Shown here piece by piece: positions 41,912 to 50,552 of a stretch of DNA of 64,000 nt. Every line of letters begins with the position of its first letter. Position 1 is the stretch's first letter. Source of the DNA: an uncultured Desulfobacterales bacterium (GTDB lineage Bacteria; Desulfobacterota; Desulfobulbia; Desulfobulbales; Desulfocapsaceae); the NCBI GenBank assembly GCA_937915545.1, contig CALGIJ010000028.1, positions 55,086 to 119,085 on the forward strand, given 5' to 3'. The notes beneath the pieces were generated by a model. The model saw only the letters and a list, made by a program, of their open reading frames with translations. It made no database searches and was not told the origin of the DNA. The position numbers were made by a program, and so were the translations under genes.

Positions 41912-42847
41912 TCATCGCACCAGACGGATACCGCGCAGATCGGCAATCCGTTTCGACAGCTCGCGGAGGTGGAGACGCTGCACCGCCGCCGACAAGGCCT
42001 CGATCTCGGTGGCCAGGGCGCGGGTCTCGAGGTCGAACTGCACGCCGCAGATATGGGCATAGCCATGCCTGGTGCGCACCTTGGAGAGGCGCCGCACCAT
42101 GCCGGACACGCTCAGCTCCCCGACATCCTCGACGTGCACGGTAAAACGCAGGTTTTCCCCCCCTTCGTAAGGGACAGTATCGCTGTTGATCTGAAAGGCC
42201 AGCCCCATGGCGCTGATATCGACGATTTCATGGTAGGTCTTCTCCCTCGTCGACCCGTTGCCCCGCTCGAAAAAGATACGCGCCGCCACCGAAGCCAGGG
42301 TCTTGACGCGGTAGAGCCGGAAATTCCGCAGCACCCGGCCGACCACAGGAAAGGAAAAACGCAGCACCTGGCAGTCTCGCACCGTATCGGGCCGCAGCAG
42401 CCGACAGCCCAGCTCGATGGCGATGGAGCCGGTGAAATAGCGCAGCACCACCGATTTGCTGGTGCGCACGCGGGCGTTACCGATGGCGGGGGTCAATGGC
42501 GTCAGGACAATGCTCTCGGCGTTTTTGAGATAGGAGCCGGAGGCGTATTCGGGTTCGACGAGCATCGTCTCGCCCCGTACCTCGCGGGCTTCGAGGGGCG
42601 GAGGGTCGTCGAGGAGGTGGGCGAAAAAAACGCGGGTGCAATCGTTGAGATGGACTTCGACGAGGTGTTCTTCGAAGAACAGGGTCTGCAGGTAGGGGAG
42701 GACGCTGTCCGCCCCGACGATCACCTGGATATCGTCGGGGCTGCTCCGCCCTTCGGGCCTGCCCAGGCGGGAGTCGGGGAAAAAGGTGGCGCAGAGGCTT
42801 TCCGGGTCTTGCTGCAGTTCGCAGGAGAGGGCTTCCATAGGCGACAT
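41912..42847 (-). CDS. PilZ-domain protein with long N-terminal domain
   Basis: Protein of 311 residues. The N-terminal 180 residues (EEHLVEVHLNDCTRVFFAHLLDDPPP, VLTPLTPAIGNARVRTS) form a beta-rich region of no family I recognise, perhaps a YcgR-N-like domain. The PilZ part begins around 185 with RLYRVKTLASVAARIFF and contains DISAMGLAFQ (DxSxxG). The first arginine motif is degenerate (RLYR rather than RxxxR), so c-di-GMP binding is uncertain. The last 35 residues are a predicted helix. It lies 200 nt upstream of the CheX-like gene on the same strand. Confidence 0.75.
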   Translation of the reverse strand: MSPMEALSCELQQDPESLCATFFPDSRLGRPEGRSSPDDIQVIVGADSVLPYLQTLFFEEHLVEVHLNDCTRVFFAHLLDDPPPLEAREVRGETMLVEPEYASGSYLKNAESIVLTPLTPAIGNARVRTSKSVVLRYFTGSIAIELGCRLLRPDTVRDCQVLRFSFPVVGRVLRNFRLYRVKTLASVAARIFFERGNGSTREKTYHEIVDISAMGLAFQINSDTVPYEGGENLRFTVHVEDVGELSVSGMVRRLSKVRTRHGYAHICGVQFDLETRALATEIEALSAAVQRLHLRELSKRIADLRGIRLVR

Positions 42848-43121
42848 CTTGCGGTTACTGATGGTAGGTAAACCGGTGAATGGTGTGTCGAAAGATCAGT
42901 ATTATTTCGACCGGAAACCATATCCATCAATTGACGTTTACCTATCATATACGCACGCCATGACGCCTGCAAGGTCATAAGGAAAAATACCTTTAATGGT
43001 TTATGAAACTGCATCTTTCAATAAAAATGTAAAAACCGAACATTGATAAGCTGTTTACCAGAAACTCACTAAGGATATATGTATGTGCTAGAAGAACGCG
43101 CTTCACCGACCATTGCCGATA
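42848..43121. other. AT-rich intergenic DNA beside the transposase remnant
   Basis: Strongly AT-rich from about 42890 to 43080, unlike the rest of the window. On the minus strand, TTGAAA with CATTAA 17 nt downstream is a weak promoter candidate for the PilZ gene. No coding frame is supported and I could not identify insertion-sequence ends. Confidence 0.45.
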
Positions 43122-43655
43122 TTACTCGTTACCCGTCGGAAGCTCGGCCGGACTCGACGGGTCACTGCGACGTTCCCTGTTGCGACATGCCACCAGGGGA
43201 AGCCAGCGTCGCTGGCCTGAAGTTGCCCCCCGACCCCGCCTCCGCCCCCCATTGCCGGAATACGGCGCCATCTCGACGGCGACGGGCCGCGATCGGCCGC
43301 CACTGCTGTCGCTCTGCCAGCACCAGGCGATGCCCTCCATCTCCTCGTGCTCGGCCAATCCATGCCGCCACAGGGCCTCGAAAAAGCCGCGCAGGACCCA
43401 GCAGCGAAAGCGGCGATGCACCGCCGCCACCCCGATTCCCTGAAAGCGTGCCCGCGGCAGAGCGCTCCAGACAATGCCGGTGCGCAGCACATAGAGTATC
43501 GCCGCGAGATAGAGACGGTCGTCATAACGAGCCTTCCGTCCCCCTCCCGGCCGACGCTGGTAACTCCTGCCCTCGACCCGCCGTCCCTGCGGAATGAGGG
43601 GTTCCACCGCACGCCAGAAGTCGTCGCCGATCCCTTCCCTGTCGAGTTTTTCCAT
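43122..43655 (-). pseudogene. Truncated IS5-type (IS427 group) transposase remnant
   Basis: Open frame of 177 residues with a good ribosome site (GGAGGGAG). Residues 1-110 match the N-terminal DUF4096 part of IS5-family transposases: DDFWRAVEPLIPQ, RRPGGGRKARYDDRLYLAAILYVLRTG, WSALPR, VHRRFRCW and HEEMEGIAWCWQSD. After this the sequence no longer follows the family (an IDG...KAP...PNPTDRGK-type segment is expected), and no DDE catalytic half is found in any frame nearby. It is therefore a broken element. The flanking DNA on both sides is AT-rich. Confidence 0.72.
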
Positions 43656-44286
43656 ACTCCCTCCGCCATCCCACCCGCCGGCCGTCAGGCGGTCCCACCG
43701 CTGCAGCCCGGGGTTGCAGTTATTCATAGATAATTTCTGAATATCTTTTCCAAAAAATATTTTCAAGGGAAATTAACGGGCAGGTTGAGCGACCGATGAC
43801 AACAAATTTATTTTGTGTAAGGAAAATACTTATTCCACTCCATCAGAGAGTATTTTTATTGGTATATAATAGAATTTTACATGATGTTTGATAATGGCAT
43901 GGCAATATACGGGAAAACACTTACTGAAGTGAATAATTCTTCATTCGCCACTCTATATCCGAAATTAACAGACTGCCTTATATGGTTATATATCATGCTC
44001 TAGACGACATGAAAGGCAGGGAGCGACGCACGATGGCGGTGGCGGTCGTCGCAGTGAGGGAAGATGACCTCAACCATGGGGGACAGAGCGGGGCCGGCCG
44101 GGCCGCGCGGCCTTCGGCTGGGAGCGGCGACGATCTACGACCGCAGGTGAGGGCCGGCGATTGGTCCACACAGAGGACGAAGAGAATCCTTCAAGAGAGA
44201 GCGATTCTGGCAGGTGAACGAGAACGGGGAAAAACGGCGCGGAGACCGGACACGGGGAGCGGCGTCTCCGCCGCCCCCCTCTCGTC
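43656..44286. other. AT-rich region without a supported gene
   Basis: About 630 nt between the transposase remnant and the second chemoreceptor gene. From about 43730 to 44000 the sequence is only about one-third G+C, in contrast to neighbouring genes, and contains a TATAAT at about 43863-43872. From 44010 on it returns to high G+C. No frame has a recognisable product. It looks like acquired or decaying DNA. Confidence 0.5.
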
Positions 44287-46341
44287 CTAGACGGTGAACT
44301 GGCCGACCAGGCCGGTCAGCTTCTGCGAGAGCCTGCCGAGTTCCTCGGCGGCCTGGTGGATCTTGCGGCTGTTGTCCTTGACGCCGACGGAGCGCGACTT
44401 CACTTCGGCGACGCCTTCGGCCATGTTGGTGGTCTTGACGCTGCTGCCGGCGACATTCTCGCTGATCTCCGACAGCCCCTGGGAGGCCTGGCCGACGTTG
44501 CGCACGATCTCGCTGGTGGTGATCGCCTGCTCCTCGACGGCGGTGACGATGGTGGTCACCACCTCGTTGACGTCGTCGATGACTTTGGCGATGGTGGCGA
44601 TATCACCGATGGTGTCCCCGGTCTGGTTCTGGATCTGTTCGATGGCCTCCCTGATCTTGCCGGTGGCGGTGGCAGTCTGCCTGGCCAGTTCCTTGATCTC
44701 GTTGGCGACCACGGCGAAGCCCTTGCCCGCCTCCCCGGCCCTGGCCGCCTCGATGGTGGCGTTGAGGGCCAGCAGGTTGGTCTGCTCGGAGATCTCGGTG
44801 ATGGTCTCGGTGACCGTACCGATGGCCCCCGCTGCCTCGCCCAGCCCCTTGACCCCTTCCTGGGCGCTTCTCGCCGTGGTCACCGCCTGCTCGGTGGTGG
44901 CGCGGGCGCGGGCGCTGTTTTCGGCGATCTCCTTGATGGTCGCACCCATCTCCTCGGAGGCGGAGGCGATCATGTCGAGGTTGGTGGTCGACTGCTCCAT
45001 GGCCGCCGACACCGAGTTGATATTGTTCGCCACCTCCTCGGCATCGCCGGCCGCCTGGTCGGCAATGGCGGTGGTGCTGTCGGCGCTGTCGACCATCTCG
45101 GTGGCGATAGACGACAGCGTCTGCGCCGACTCGGCCAGGGCCTGGGACGAGGCGGCGATATCGCGCAGCATCTCCCGCGAGCGCTGCACCATCATGCCAA
45201 GTGCGTTGGTGAGTTGCCCGATGGCATCGCTGTTCTCGGAGGCAAAGGCGATGGTATAGTCGCCCTCGCCGACCCTGATGCTTTTTCCCGCCAGCTCCTT
45301 GAGCGGCCGGTTGATCGAGCGCACCAGGAGCAGGGTGAGGATGACGCCGAAGAGCACCACCACCAGGCCGACGAGAAGGTTGTTGCGCAGCATCTTGCGG
45401 TCGAGGCCGGCGATGATGTCGGCGCGCTTGAGGGAGGCGCCGAGATAGACACCCCAGGCATCGAGGTACTTGACATAGACCACCGTCTCCTCGTCCTGCC
45501 AGCTGCAGGTGAGGAAGCCCTCTTTATGATCCTTGAGCTGCGGCACGAGGGTGAAGAGGTTGTCGCTCGCCCCCAGAGTCGGGTGGACGAGCACCTCGCC
45601 CTTGTCGTTATAGATGAAGAAGCCCCCCGGCCCGATCTTGGTGCGGACGATGAAATCCTTCACCTGCTCGTTGAGCATGAGGTTGCCGACATAGAGGGCG
45701 CCGACGACCTTGTTGTCGATGTCGCGCAGTGGCGCATAGGTGGTGAGATACCAGTCGTTGACGACGAAGGCCTTGCCGCGGAAGGTCTCCCCGGCGACGA
45801 TGGCCTTGTAGACCGGGCTGTCGGCGGGGATGTAGGTGCCGGTGGCACGCTTGCCGTCCGCCTTCTTGACGGTGGTGGCGATACGCAGCAGCTTGTCGTC
45901 GACGAGTTGGAAGATGGTTGCCGACGACCCGGAGATGGTGTGAATGGCGTCGACGATCTCCACCGAGTCATTGAGATAGCTGATGCCCAGCTGCAGTTGA
46001 GGCACCTTTTTGGTCTCGGCCTGCTGCGTCACCTGGTTGGTCATGGTGACCTCGCGGGCGTGGTTGTCGTCAACCAGCAGACCGCCGCGAGACTTGATGT
46101 TGCTCGAAAAGAGGGCCAGGTCGCCGTCGAGCTTCTGGCGCATGTTCTCGTCGTACATGAGCAGGGCGTTATAGGTCGCCTGGTGGATATCCTTGATGGC
46201 TCCCTCCCCCAGGGCATACAGCCCCTGATTGGCCATGCGGATGGCCATGCCGGAGGCGATGAGAATGGAGACCACGGTGATGGCCACCACGGCTGAGAAC
46301 AGCTTGCTGGTGAATTTCATGCGCGAAAACAGTCCGGGCAT
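44287..46341 (-). CDS. Methyl-accepting chemotaxis protein with Cache sensor
   Basis: Chemoreceptor of 684 residues. TM1 about 10-32, a periplasmic Cache-type sensor about 40-325 (TGTYIPADSPVYKAIVAGETFRGKA, WYLTTYAPLRDIDNKVVGALYVG, GGFFIYNDKGEVLVHP), TM2 about 332-352, HAMP, and a signalling domain with tip TNLLALNATIEAARAGEAG. The start at 46341 has a perfect AGGAGG 9 nt upstream; the frame extends 14 codons further without one. It differs from the receptor at 2075 in sensor type (Cache_3/Cache_2 style against two tandem single Caches). A good sigma-70 promoter is visible upstream. Confidence 0.94.
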   Translation of the reverse strand: MPGLFSRMKFTSKLFSAVVAITVVSILIASGMAIRMANQGLYALGEGAIKDIHQATYNALLMYDENMRQKLDGDLALFSSNIKSRGGLLVDDNHAREVTMTNQVTQQAETKKVPQLQLGISYLNDSVEIVDAIHTISGSSATIFQLVDDKLLRIATTVKKADGKRATGTYIPADSPVYKAIVAGETFRGKAFVVNDWYLTTYAPLRDIDNKVVGALYVGNLMLNEQVKDFIVRTKIGPGGFFIYNDKGEVLVHPTLGASDNLFTLVPQLKDHKEGFLTCSWQDEETVVYVKYLDAWGVYLGASLKRADIIAGLDRKMLRNNLLVGLVVVLFGVILTLLLVRSINRPLKELAGKSIRVGEGDYTIAFASENSDAIGQLTNALGMMVQRSREMLRDIAASSQALAESAQTLSSIATEMVDSADSTTAIADQAAGDAEEVANNINSVSAAMEQSTTNLDMIASASEEMGATIKEIAENSARARATTEQAVTTARSAQEGVKGLGEAAGAIGTVTETITEISEQTNLLALNATIEAARAGEAGKGFAVVANEIKELARQTATATGKIREAIEQIQNQTGDTIGDIATIAKVIDDVNEVVTTIVTAVEEQAITTSEIVRNVGQASQGLSEISENVAGSSVKTTNMAEGVAEVKSRSVGVKDNSRKIHQAAEELGRLSQKLTGLVGQFTV

Positions 46342-46675
46342 CGTAAAACCTCCTGGAGCAAAAGTATGGTTCGCCGCCGCCATGCCGCAGAGCGATGGCC
46401 GCAGATTCCGTTAGAGTTTCATTGTATGGGAAATGGTCGCCCAAGTCAAAAGCGGACGACGAGAAAAACGGGCCTGAATTTCCGCCTTGATGGCAGGCCT
46501 TCCAGGGTTCAACCTGACATCCCGCAGCCACGAAAGGTTGATGCTCGGCGAGAGGAAATAGTGTAGGGTGTCGACACAATATCGGGTGAGGCGACCGGCC
46601 TTCGCCCAGAACCCATGTCTTCCGCCGCCATCGCCCCGTCGAGACGTCGCGGAGGATTACAGCCAAGGAGAATGT
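46342..46675. other. Divergent regulatory region between chemoreceptor and DUF945 genes
   Basis: About 330 nt holding the chemoreceptor promoter and a perfect 10-bp palindrome GTGTCGACAC (46568-46577), 99 nt before the DUF945 start. No gene is supported here. Confidence 0.45.
46421..46449 (-). promoter_or_regulatory. Sigma-70 promoter for the second chemoreceptor
   Basis: On the minus strand TTGACT (46449-46444), 17-nt spacer, TACAAT (46426-46421); each hexamer matches consensus at 5 of 6 bases. Predicted leader is about 70 nt. There is no sign of the flagellar sigma-28 pattern. Confidence 0.65.
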
Positions 46676-48007
46676 ATGAACAAGCTCGTCTATGGCGTCG
46701 TTGCCGTGCTCGGTGTCTCGGCCCTGGCGGTGCCCTTCGTCGGCGGCAAGGTAATGGAAGGGGTGGTCAGGGACGGCGTCGCGAGAATCAACAGCAAGTA
46801 CGCCGACAACGGCCAGGACATCAAGGCGGAGATCATCCGCTACGAGCGCGGCTACGCCTCTTCGGAAATCGAGTGGAAGATCGACTTCGGCAAGCTCAAA
46901 GAGGTCTACGGTATCGACGGCATCATCCTCGTCGACCGCGCCGAGCACGGCTACTCCGGCATCGTCTCGAAGACCAGCCTGGAGAAGAACCCCTGGTATG
47001 ATCGCCTCATCAAGGAGAAACTCGGCGGCAAGGACCCCTTGCACCTCACCACCCGCTATCACTTCACCGGCGGTACCGAGACCACCGCCACCCTGGACGG
47101 CTTCACCATCCAGGCGGAGGGAGTCGATATCGCCGTCAAGCCGGGCCATACCACCCTGGCCTTCGACAAGGAGTTCAAGCGGGTGAAAAGTCAGGGCAGC
47201 TGGCAGGGCCTCTCCGCCGGCGAGCAGATGAACCTCAAGGATATCACCTACAGCGCCGATCTCACCATGATCGAGCCCTTCACCTATATCTGGAGCGGCT
47301 CGGCCAATATGGCCATGGCCGGGCTGACCATCAAGGAGCAGGGCCAGGATATCGACCTCTCCGGCGTCAAGATCGACTACCAGCTGACCTTCGATCAGGC
47401 GGCCAACAGCCTGGGCGCGGTCGCCGACTACCGCGTCGCCTCCCTTGCCGCCGGGCCGGAGACGGTGCGCAACCTCGGCGCCAGAATTTCCGTGGGCGGC
47501 CTCAGTGCCAGCGGCTACGACGAGTTCATGAAAGTCTACACCAAGACGGTGGGCGCCATGGCCGGCGACATGGCCAGCGCCAAAAACGACCCGGTGGCCA
47601 TGCAGCGCGCCATGGAGCAGAAGATGGCCGGTGCCGGCCTGCAGCTGATGAGCGCCGGGGAGAAACTGCTCACCAAGGGCCTCGAACTGCGCCTCTCCGG
47701 ACTCCACCTCGGTCTCGACGAAGGCGAGGTCAAAGGCGACCTCACCCTCTCCCTCAAGAAGGACATGACCTTCGCCCAGTTCATTCCCCTCGCCGGACAG
47801 CCGAAACTGGCCCTGGAGATCTTCTCCCTGGCCTCCAACGTCAGCCTCCCCGAAAAGCTCGTCGTCGACGCGCCGATGCTTTTCGTGCCCATCTACCAGG
47901 GCATGCCCACCGGAGTCTTCGTCAAGAACGGCGCCACCGCCGTCCATAAGGCGGAGACCAGGGACGGCAAGCTCTTTCTCAACGACAAGGAGTTCGTCCT
48001 CAACTGA
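46676..48007 (+). CDS. DUF945 / YdgA-family protein
   Basis: Protein of 443 residues. The N-terminal hydrophobic segment (LVYGVVAVLGVSALAVPFVGG) anchors or exports it, and the rest is a long periplasmic beta-rich region typical of DUF945: ERGYASSEIEWKIDFG, TTRYHFTGGTETTATLDGFTI, AGLTIKEQGQDIDLSGVKIDYQL. Short repeated helical/strand units match the family's length of about 450-500. AAGGAG lies 5 nt before the ATG; an overlapping ATG at 46672 is out of frame. Function of the family is not established; an envelope or motility role has been proposed for relatives. Confidence 0.8.
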   Translation: MNKLVYGVVAVLGVSALAVPFVGGKVMEGVVRDGVARINSKYADNGQDIKAEIIRYERGYASSEIEWKIDFGKLKEVYGIDGIILVDRAEHGYSGIVSKTSLEKNPWYDRLIKEKLGGKDPLHLTTRYHFTGGTETTATLDGFTIQAEGVDIAVKPGHTTLAFDKEFKRVKSQGSWQGLSAGEQMNLKDITYSADLTMIEPFTYIWSGSANMAMAGLTIKEQGQDIDLSGVKIDYQLTFDQAANSLGAVADYRVASLAAGPETVRNLGARISVGGLSASGYDEFMKVYTKTVGAMAGDMASAKNDPVAMQRAMEQKMAGAGLQLMSAGEKLLTKGLELRLSGLHLGLDEGEVKGDLTLSLKKDMTFAQFIPLAGQPKLALEIFSLASNVSLPEKLVVDAPMLFVPIYQGMPTGVFVKNGATAVHKAETRDGKLFLNDKEFVLN

Positions 48008-48024
48008 GGGCAGCCCCCGCAATG

Positions 48025-48063
48025 ACGAGGCGGCGGCCGGTCACCGACCGGCCGCCGCCTCGT
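48025..48063. terminator. Long hairpin between convergent DUF945 and acyl-CoA synthetase genes
   Basis: Perfect 18-bp stem (48025-48042 with 48046-48063) with a 3-nt loop, 17 nt after the DUF945 stop and 27 nt beyond the converging gene end. The T-run is weak (TT CCC TTCT), but the stem is very stable and could stop transcription from both sides. Confidence 0.75.
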
Positions 48064-48090
48064 TCCCTTCTCATGCTGATAATAGATCGC

Positions 48091-50250
48091 TCAGTTCCCT
48101 GCCTGCGGCGTTTCGAAGATGAAGCGGCAGTCGGCGACGGTCACTCCCTGGCCATCGGGGTGGACCAGCAGCGGGTTGATATCGAGTTCCTTGATCTCCG
48201 GGTGGTTGATGACCATCTCCGATAACCCGACCAGCATGCGCTCGACGGTGGCGATATCGGTCTTCGGCGCGCCGCGGAAGCCGCTGAGCAGCTTGTAGCC
48301 CTTGATCGCCCGCACCATATTGCGGGCGCCGTTGCGGGTCAGCGGGGCGAGGCGGAAGGCGACGTCCTGGAAGACCTCGACAAAGACCCCGCCGATGCCG
48401 AACATGATCAGCGGCCCGAAGACCGGATAGCGGTTCATGCCGAGAATCACTTCCAGCCCCTTGGGGGCGAGGCGCTGCAGCAGCACCCCGTCGATGGTCG
48501 CCTGCGGGTCGTAGTTCCTGGCATTGTCGACGATGGTCGTGTAAGCCTGCTCGACCTCCTCGCGGCTGTTCAGCCCGACCTTGACCCCCCCGGCGTCCGA
48601 CTTGTGGATGATCTGCGGCGAGACGATCTTCATCACCAGCGGGTAGCCGATGCGCTCGGCAATCTCACCGGCCTCGCCGCTGCTGGTGGCGAGTTCGGTG
48701 GGTAGCACGTTGAAGCCGTAGCACTTGAGCAGCTCGGTGCCGCCCAGCTCGCCCATATAGGTCTTGCCGGCTTCCAGCGCGGTGGCAATGATCGCCGCCG
48801 CCCGCTCCTTGTCATGCTCCATGTGGAAGGGGGCGAGGCGCTGGCGGTTGAGCCAGCGCGAGTAGCGATAGAGGGCGCCGAAGCTCTTGGCGGCGCTCTC
48901 CGGGAAGCGGTACACCGGCACGCCGCTGGCCTGCAGGTGCTTGACCCCGGCGGAGACGTCGATGATGCCCATAAAACAGCAGAGGATCGGCTTGTAGGAG
49001 TGGCGGGCGATGCGCACGATGGCCTCGGCGGTGCCAATGGCGTTGGTCATGCTCTGCGGGGTGAGGATGACCAGGGCCCCGTCCACCCCCTCATCCTTGA
49101 TCACCGCGTTGAGAGCGTTCTCGTAGCGGTCCTGGGCGGCGTCACCGATGACGTCCACCGGGTTGTTGACGTTGGCGGTGGTCGGCAGGTGGCTCCGCAG
49201 CACCTCGATGGTCTCCTCGTTGAAGGTGGCCAGCTCGAGGCCCGAGGTGACGGTCATGTCGGTGGCGACGATGCCGGGCCCGCCGGCGTTGGTGACGATG
49301 GCCACGCGGTTGCCATGGGGCACCTTGCGGCGGATCTTGCCGGTGGCGCTCTCATTCTTGTAGGCGAAGGCGATGCCGAAATCGAAGAGCTCGTCGATGG
49401 AGTCGACCCGGATGATGCCGCTCTGCGCAAAAAGCGCGTCGTAGACCGCCTCGCTGCCGGCCAGCGAGCCGGTGTGCGAGGCGGCGGCGCTGGCTCCGGC
49501 CAGGGTGCGCCCGGATTTGATGGCCAGCACCGGCGTCGGCCGGTCGCCGCCGGTGATCTCCTTGACCTCGCGGATGAACTCCGGCCCGCGGTGCAGCTCC
49601 TCGATATAGAGCATGATGACCTCGGTGTCCGGGTCGGCGTGGAAGTAGCGCAGGAGGTCGAGCTCGTCGACATCGGCCTTGTTACCGATAGAGATGAATT
49701 TGGAGAAGCCGAAGTCCTTGTCGGCGGCGAAGTCGAGCACCGCCGTGCACAGGGCGCCGCTCTGCGAGATGAAGGAGATGTTGCCGGGCTTGGGCATCCG
49801 CGCCGAGAAGCTGGCATTGAGCCGTACCGCCCCCTTGGGGTTGATAACGCCGAGGCAGTTGGGGCCGACCACGCGCACCCCGGCGGCCCCGCACATGGCG
49901 ACGATGCGCTGCTCGATGGCCAGGCCCTCGCCACCCACCTCGCGGAAGCCGGCGGAGACGATGACCACCGCCCTGACCCCGTGGCTGATGGCATTGGCGA
50001 TGGCCTTTTCCACCTGATGCGGCGGGAGGATGACGATGGCCAGGTCCACCGGGTCGGGGATATCGCGGATATCGGCATAGGCGCGCACGCTGGCGATGGA
50101 CCGCGAGCGCGGGTTGACCGGGTAGAGGGTGCCGGTGAAGCCGCCCTTGAGGATATTGACGAAAATATCGTGGCCGACCTTGCCGGGGGTGGCGGAGGCG
50201 CCGATGACCGCCACCGAGGACGGGTTGAAGAGTGCGTCGAGACCTTGCAT
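48091..50250 (-). CDS. ADP-forming acyl-CoA (acetate-CoA) synthetase, fused subunits
   Basis: Interconverts acyl-CoA, ADP and phosphate with acid, CoA and ATP, a substrate-level phosphorylation step in anaerobes. 719 residues: CoA-binding Rossmann domain (LFNPSSVAVIGASATPGKVG), succinyl-CoA-synthetase-like domains containing GPNCLGVINP and SHTGSLAGSEAVYDALF (the SHTGS His is the phosphorylated residue region), then the C-terminal ATP-grasp domain (YPLVMKIVSPQIIHKSDAGGVKVGL, LNPLLV equivalent LDINPLLV). The start at 50250 has GGAG 11 nt upstream. The acid substrate is not predictable; related fused proteins use acetate, phenylacetate or others, and some are protein acetyltransferases, but no GNAT domain is present. 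Confidence 0.92.
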   Translation of the reverse strand: MQGLDALFNPSSVAVIGASATPGKVGHDIFVNILKGGFTGTLYPVNPRSRSIASVRAYADIRDIPDPVDLAIVILPPHQVEKAIANAISHGVRAVVIVSAGFREVGGEGLAIEQRIVAMCGAAGVRVVGPNCLGVINPKGAVRLNASFSARMPKPGNISFISQSGALCTAVLDFAADKDFGFSKFISIGNKADVDELDLLRYFHADPDTEVIMLYIEELHRGPEFIREVKEITGGDRPTPVLAIKSGRTLAGASAAASHTGSLAGSEAVYDALFAQSGIIRVDSIDELFDFGIAFAYKNESATGKIRRKVPHGNRVAIVTNAGGPGIVATDMTVTSGLELATFNEETIEVLRSHLPTTANVNNPVDVIGDAAQDRYENALNAVIKDEGVDGALVILTPQSMTNAIGTAEAIVRIARHSYKPILCCFMGIIDVSAGVKHLQASGVPVYRFPESAAKSFGALYRYSRWLNRQRLAPFHMEHDKERAAAIIATALEAGKTYMGELGGTELLKCYGFNVLPTELATSSGEAGEIAERIGYPLVMKIVSPQIIHKSDAGGVKVGLNSREEVEQAYTTIVDNARNYDPQATIDGVLLQRLAPKGLEVILGMNRYPVFGPLIMFGIGGVFVEVFQDVAFRLAPLTRNGARNMVRAIKGYKLLSGFRGAPKTDIATVERMLVGLSEMVINHPEIKELDINPLLVHPDGQGVTVADCRFIFETPQAGN

Positions 50251-50552
50251 GATGAACGTTCTCCAGGGGGTGGGGGTTGCCTGTTCGTTCCGGGCGGCAC
50301 ATGGCGCGCGGATGGGGGTGTGAGGGACACGGGCCGATCCTCTCCACTCTAGCATGAAAGCTGCGGACCTGCACACTTCTTGCGCCTCCACAGGCGGCCG
50401 AGGAGCCTGTGCCGCTGTTTTTCCCGGCGCCCTGCATTGACGGCAACTTTTCGATAGTAATCCTCAGGGACGCTGGTATGGTAGGATTCTCGGTCTTTGG
50501 CGACCCGGGGCAGGTATCATGCAACGATTTTTCTACTGGAGGAGCGACGATC
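50251..50552. other. Divergent intergenic region
   Basis: About 300 nt between the divergent acyl-CoA synthetase and EF-hand protein genes. The EF-hand gene frame is open back to 50409 but without a ribosome site. TTGACG at about 50437 is a possible -35 but I found no well-spaced -10. No gene supported. Confidence 0.4.

Noticed and set aside
43103..43669. Frameshifted continuation of the transposase in a second frame
   Set aside because: I compared the other two frames with the expected catalytic half and found no DDE-type motifs, so the element is truncated rather than simply frameshifted.
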